Assembly: GCA_002378005.1 (NCBI GenBank)
Contig: DFQY01000024.1
Coordinates: 5,032-47,147, forward strand
Length of the DNA: 42,116 nt
Direction: 5' to 3'
From: Flavobacteriales bacterium UBA3477
GTDB taxonomy: Bacteria > Bacteroidota > Bacteroidia > Flavobacteriales > Schleiferiaceae
Shown here: piece by piece, positions 40,305 through 42,116 of the stretch
Layout: each line of letters begins with the position of its first letter
Numbering within the stretch: the stretch's first letter is position 1
The notes under the pieces: model-generated
Told to the model about the DNA's origin: nothing
Seen by the model: only the letters and a program-made list of their open reading frames with translations
Databases searched by the model: none
Made by a program: the position numbers and the translations under genes

Positions 40305-41824
40305 TCAATGGTGGCCGGTGGCTTGGAGCTGATGTCGTACACTACGCGGTTTACTCCCTTCACCTTATTTATAATTTGGTTGCTGACCTTCGCTAGGAAT
40401 TCATAAGGAAGATGTACCCAATCCGCCGTCATACCGTCCGTACTTTCTACCGCACGAAGCGCTACAACTTTTTCGTAGGTTCTTTCATCTCCCATCACTC
40501 CCACAGAGTTGACAGGTAAGAGTATGCAACCAGCTTGCCAAACTTTATCGTAAAGACCTTCCGTTTTCAATCCATTGATGAAAATGTGATCTACTTCTTG
40601 AAGGATACGCACTTTTTCAGCCGTGATGTCTCCAAGGATACGAATTGCTAGACCTGGGCCTGGGAACGGATGACGCCCGAGTAATTCTGCACTCATATTC
40701 ATGGAAGCGCCCACTCTGCGAACCTCATCTTTGAACAACGTCTTCAAAGGCTCAACTACCTTCAACTTCATGAAATCTGGTAGACCACCCACATTGTGGT
40801 GCGACTTGATAGTCGCAGACGGACCCTTCACACTAATACTTTCAATAATATCTGGGTAGATGGTGCCCTGGGCTAACCAAACCACATCTTCAATCAGATG
40901 TGCTTCATAGTCAAATACTTCAATAAACACACGTCCAATGGCTTTACGCTTAGCCTCCGGCTCTTCTATTTCAGCAAGTGCATCCAAGAAACGATCTGAG
41001 GCATCAACACCTTTAACATTGAGGCCCATTCCTTCGTACTGCTTAAGTACTTGAGTAAACTCGTCTTTGCGGAGCAGCCCGTTGTTGACGAAGATGCAAT
41101 ACAAATTCGCCCCTATGGCTTTGTGTAAAAGCATAGCTGCAACGGAACTATCTACACCACCTGAAAGTCCGAGAACGACTTTATCGTTGCCTAGTTGTGC
41201 CTTGAGTTGCGCTACAGTTTCATCGACAAAGTGCGCTGGAGTCCAATCCCCGCTTACCCCTACTACGTCATACAAGAAGTTCTTTAACAACTGAGTACCG
41301 TCTGTACTGTGGTAAACTTCCGGGTGGAACTGAATACCGTAAGTGGCTTCGTCCTTTACTTTATATCCAGCAACTCTGACATCGTGTGTTGAGGCAATGA
41401 CTTCAAAATCTTTGGGTAATTCCATGATGGTATCCCCATGGCTCATCCAAACCTGAGATCCGGCACCCACTCCTTGGAATAAATCCGAAGTTGCATCCAC
41501 CTCACTTAGGTTCGCTCTACCATACTCGCGGATTTCACTAGGAGCCACTTGACCCCCACCTACGAGCGCCATGTATTGAGCACCGTAACACACACCGAGC
41601 AAAGGCAACTTTCCCTTGATATCACTCAAATCAAACTGAGGGGCATCTTCTTGCAATGTACTGTAGGGAGAACCGCTGAGAATCAAACCTTTAATTTCCT
41701 CTGTTAGGGCAGGTGGATTGTTGAACGGGTGGATTTCACAATAGACGTTGAGTTCTCTCACGCGACGCGCAATCAACTGCGTGTACTGAGAGCCAAAATC
41801 GAGGATCAATATGGTTTCTTGCAT
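40295..41824 (-). CDS. guaA: GMP synthase (glutamine-hydrolysing)
   Basis: A 509-residue enzyme that aminates XMP to GMP with glutamine and ATP. The class I amidotransferase has the nucleophile C79 (GVCYGAQYMAL), H167 and E169 (FHPEV). The ATP-pyrophosphatase loop SGGVDSS is at 221-227. The C-terminal dimerisation domain contains RHPFPGPGLAIRILG and ends PPATIEWE, the family's usual terminus. guaB is 19 kb away in the window, so the two GMP genes are not linked. It lies 15 bases after the bshC end and overlaps the LysM gene. Confidence 0.97.
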   Translation of the reverse strand: MQETILILDFGSQYTQLIARRVRELNVYCEIHPFNNPPALTEEIKGLILSGSPYSTLQEDAPQFDLSDIKGKLPLLGVCYGAQYMALVGGGQVAPSEIREYGRANLSEVDATSDLFQGVGAGSQVWMSHGDTIMELPKDFEVIASTHDVRVAGYKVKDEATYGIQFHPEVYHSTDGTQLLKNFLYDVVGVSGDWTPAHFVDETVAQLKAQLGNDKVVLGLSGGVDSSVAAMLLHKAIGANLYCIFVNNGLLRKDEFTQVLKQYEGMGLNVKGVDASDRFLDALAEIEEPEAKRKAIGRVFIEVFDYEAHLIEDVVWLAQGTIYPDIIESISVKGPSATIKSHHNVGGLPDFMKLKVVEPLKTLFKDEVRRVGASMNMSAELLGRHPFPGPGLAIRILGDITAEKVRILQEVDHIFINGLKTEGLYDKVWQAGCILLPVNSVGVMGDERTYEKVVALRAVESTDGMTADWVHLPYEFLAKVSNQIINKVKGVNRVVYDISSKPPATIEWE

Positions 41825-41839
41825 GGCACAAAAATACCA

Positions 41840-42116
41840 CTAAAAATCCGGCTGTATGACTATGGTTCCGGCCTTTATTGTTGACATGTTTTCAACCATG
41901 GCATCCCTAGGATCTTGACCTAGAATTCCGACCAAATCCACATAAGATGCACGGCGTTCCCAAAATACTCCACCGGGGTAGATAGCATTCATGGCACGTT
42001 CAACGCTAGTCATAAGTTCATCATGACGACGTTTCTGCGTGCGGTACCTGGTTTCTGAAGTACGTTGAGCCAATTTTTCCATCTTCACCTTCAACGCCGC
42101 CGCGTGCTTTTGCATC
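41840..42116 (-). CDS. bshC: Bacillithiol biosynthesis protein BshC, C-terminal fragment (5' end outside window)
   Basis: The last 92 codons of a gene entering from the right edge; an in-frame ATG at 42115 is probably internal since BshC is about 530 residues. The visible part has the BshC C-terminal pattern: a coiled helix (KMEKLAQRTSETRYRTQKRR), then AMNAIYPGGVFWERRASYVDL and a closing strand TIVIQPDF. BshC adds cysteine to glucosaminyl-malate in making bacillithiol, the low-molecular-weight thiol of many Bacteroidota. The identity rests on this short region and on its position before guaA, a context I recall from Flavobacteriia. Confidence 0.65.
   Translation of the reverse strand, partial: MQKHAAALKVKMEKLAQRTSETRYRTQKRRHDELMTSVERAMNAIYPGGVFWERRASYVDLVGILGQDPRDAMVENMSTIKAGTIVIQPDF

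Noticed and set aside
1..42116. CRISPR arrays, insertion sequences, tRNA or rRNA genes
   Set aside because: I found no regularly spaced repeats, transposase-like proteins or tRNA cloverleaf patterns when reading through the intergenic gaps.

Overview
The window looks like a chromosomal segment of an aerobic, pigmented, probably marine member of the Bacteroidota, most likely Flavobacteriales. The evidence is: DNA polymerase III alpha with a fused N-terminal proofreading exonuclease; a gliding-motility/type IX secretion C-terminal sorting domain; RprX/RprY-type two-component genes; several promoters of the Bacteroidota type (TTG, about 20 nt, TAnnTTTG); the bacillithiol gene bshC; and carotenoid genes of the flavobacterial type (single-chain CrtYcd-type lycopene cyclase, CrtZ, CruF-like hydratase, CrtD-like desaturase). 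The family assignment within the order is a guess. I see no rRNA, tRNA, insertion sequence, prophage or CRISPR array. Coding density is very high: no gene-free stretch exceeds 300 bases, and the longest (30871-31104) holds a promoter and operator.

Layout. 1-4410 (minus): start of dnaE, a WlbA-like sugar dehydrogenase plus a SIS isomerase, a PnuC-type transporter and sucC. 4523-8375 (plus): a DUF5916 outer-membrane-type protein, a LolD-like ATPase and a DUF2400 protein in one overlapping run. 8372-10176 (minus): hutH and a DUF493 gene. 10283-12432 (plus): an SDR lacking the catalytic tyrosine, followed at once by a photolyase/cryptochrome. 12429-14521 (minus): a two-component system. 14579-21119 (minus): guaB, three parvulin-type prolyl isomerases and a MoxR ATPase as one tightly packed operon. 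21218-24679 (minus): a large secreted type IX (type B) substrate. 24802-25254: TIGR03643 and a 43-residue DUF2256 gene whose start codons abut head to head. 25256-28193 (minus): acyl-CoA dehydrogenase and EttA. 28201-30238 (plus): CarboxypepD_reg-like protein, methyltransferase and secreted DsrE-like protein. 30322-30870 (minus): a CarF/TMEM189-type lipid desaturase. 31105-33496 (plus): a small secreted protein, PadR and PspC operon with a dyad operator over its promoter. 33547-38713: carotenoid genes crtD-cruF and peroxiredoxin-crtZ-crtY, with an unknown gene and terC between them. 38766-42116 (minus): LysM/periplasmic-binding fusion, guaA and the end of bshC.

How genes work together. The strongest theme is light and oxidative stress. 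The carotenoid set (cyclase, ring 3-hydroxylase, end-group hydratase, 3,4-desaturase) would convert lycopene into a saproxanthin-type monocyclic carotenoid. A peroxiredoxin is translationally coupled to crtZ. A CarF-like enzyme that would make vinyl-ether lipids (plasmalogens) sits close by. A photolyase with its SDR partner, and the DUF2256/TIGR03643 pair that I recall occurring beside photolyases, add to this. A second theme is envelope biogenesis: three periplasmic foldases, a LolD-like ATPase, LysM protein, PspC and RprXY. All functions are inferred from sequence alone.
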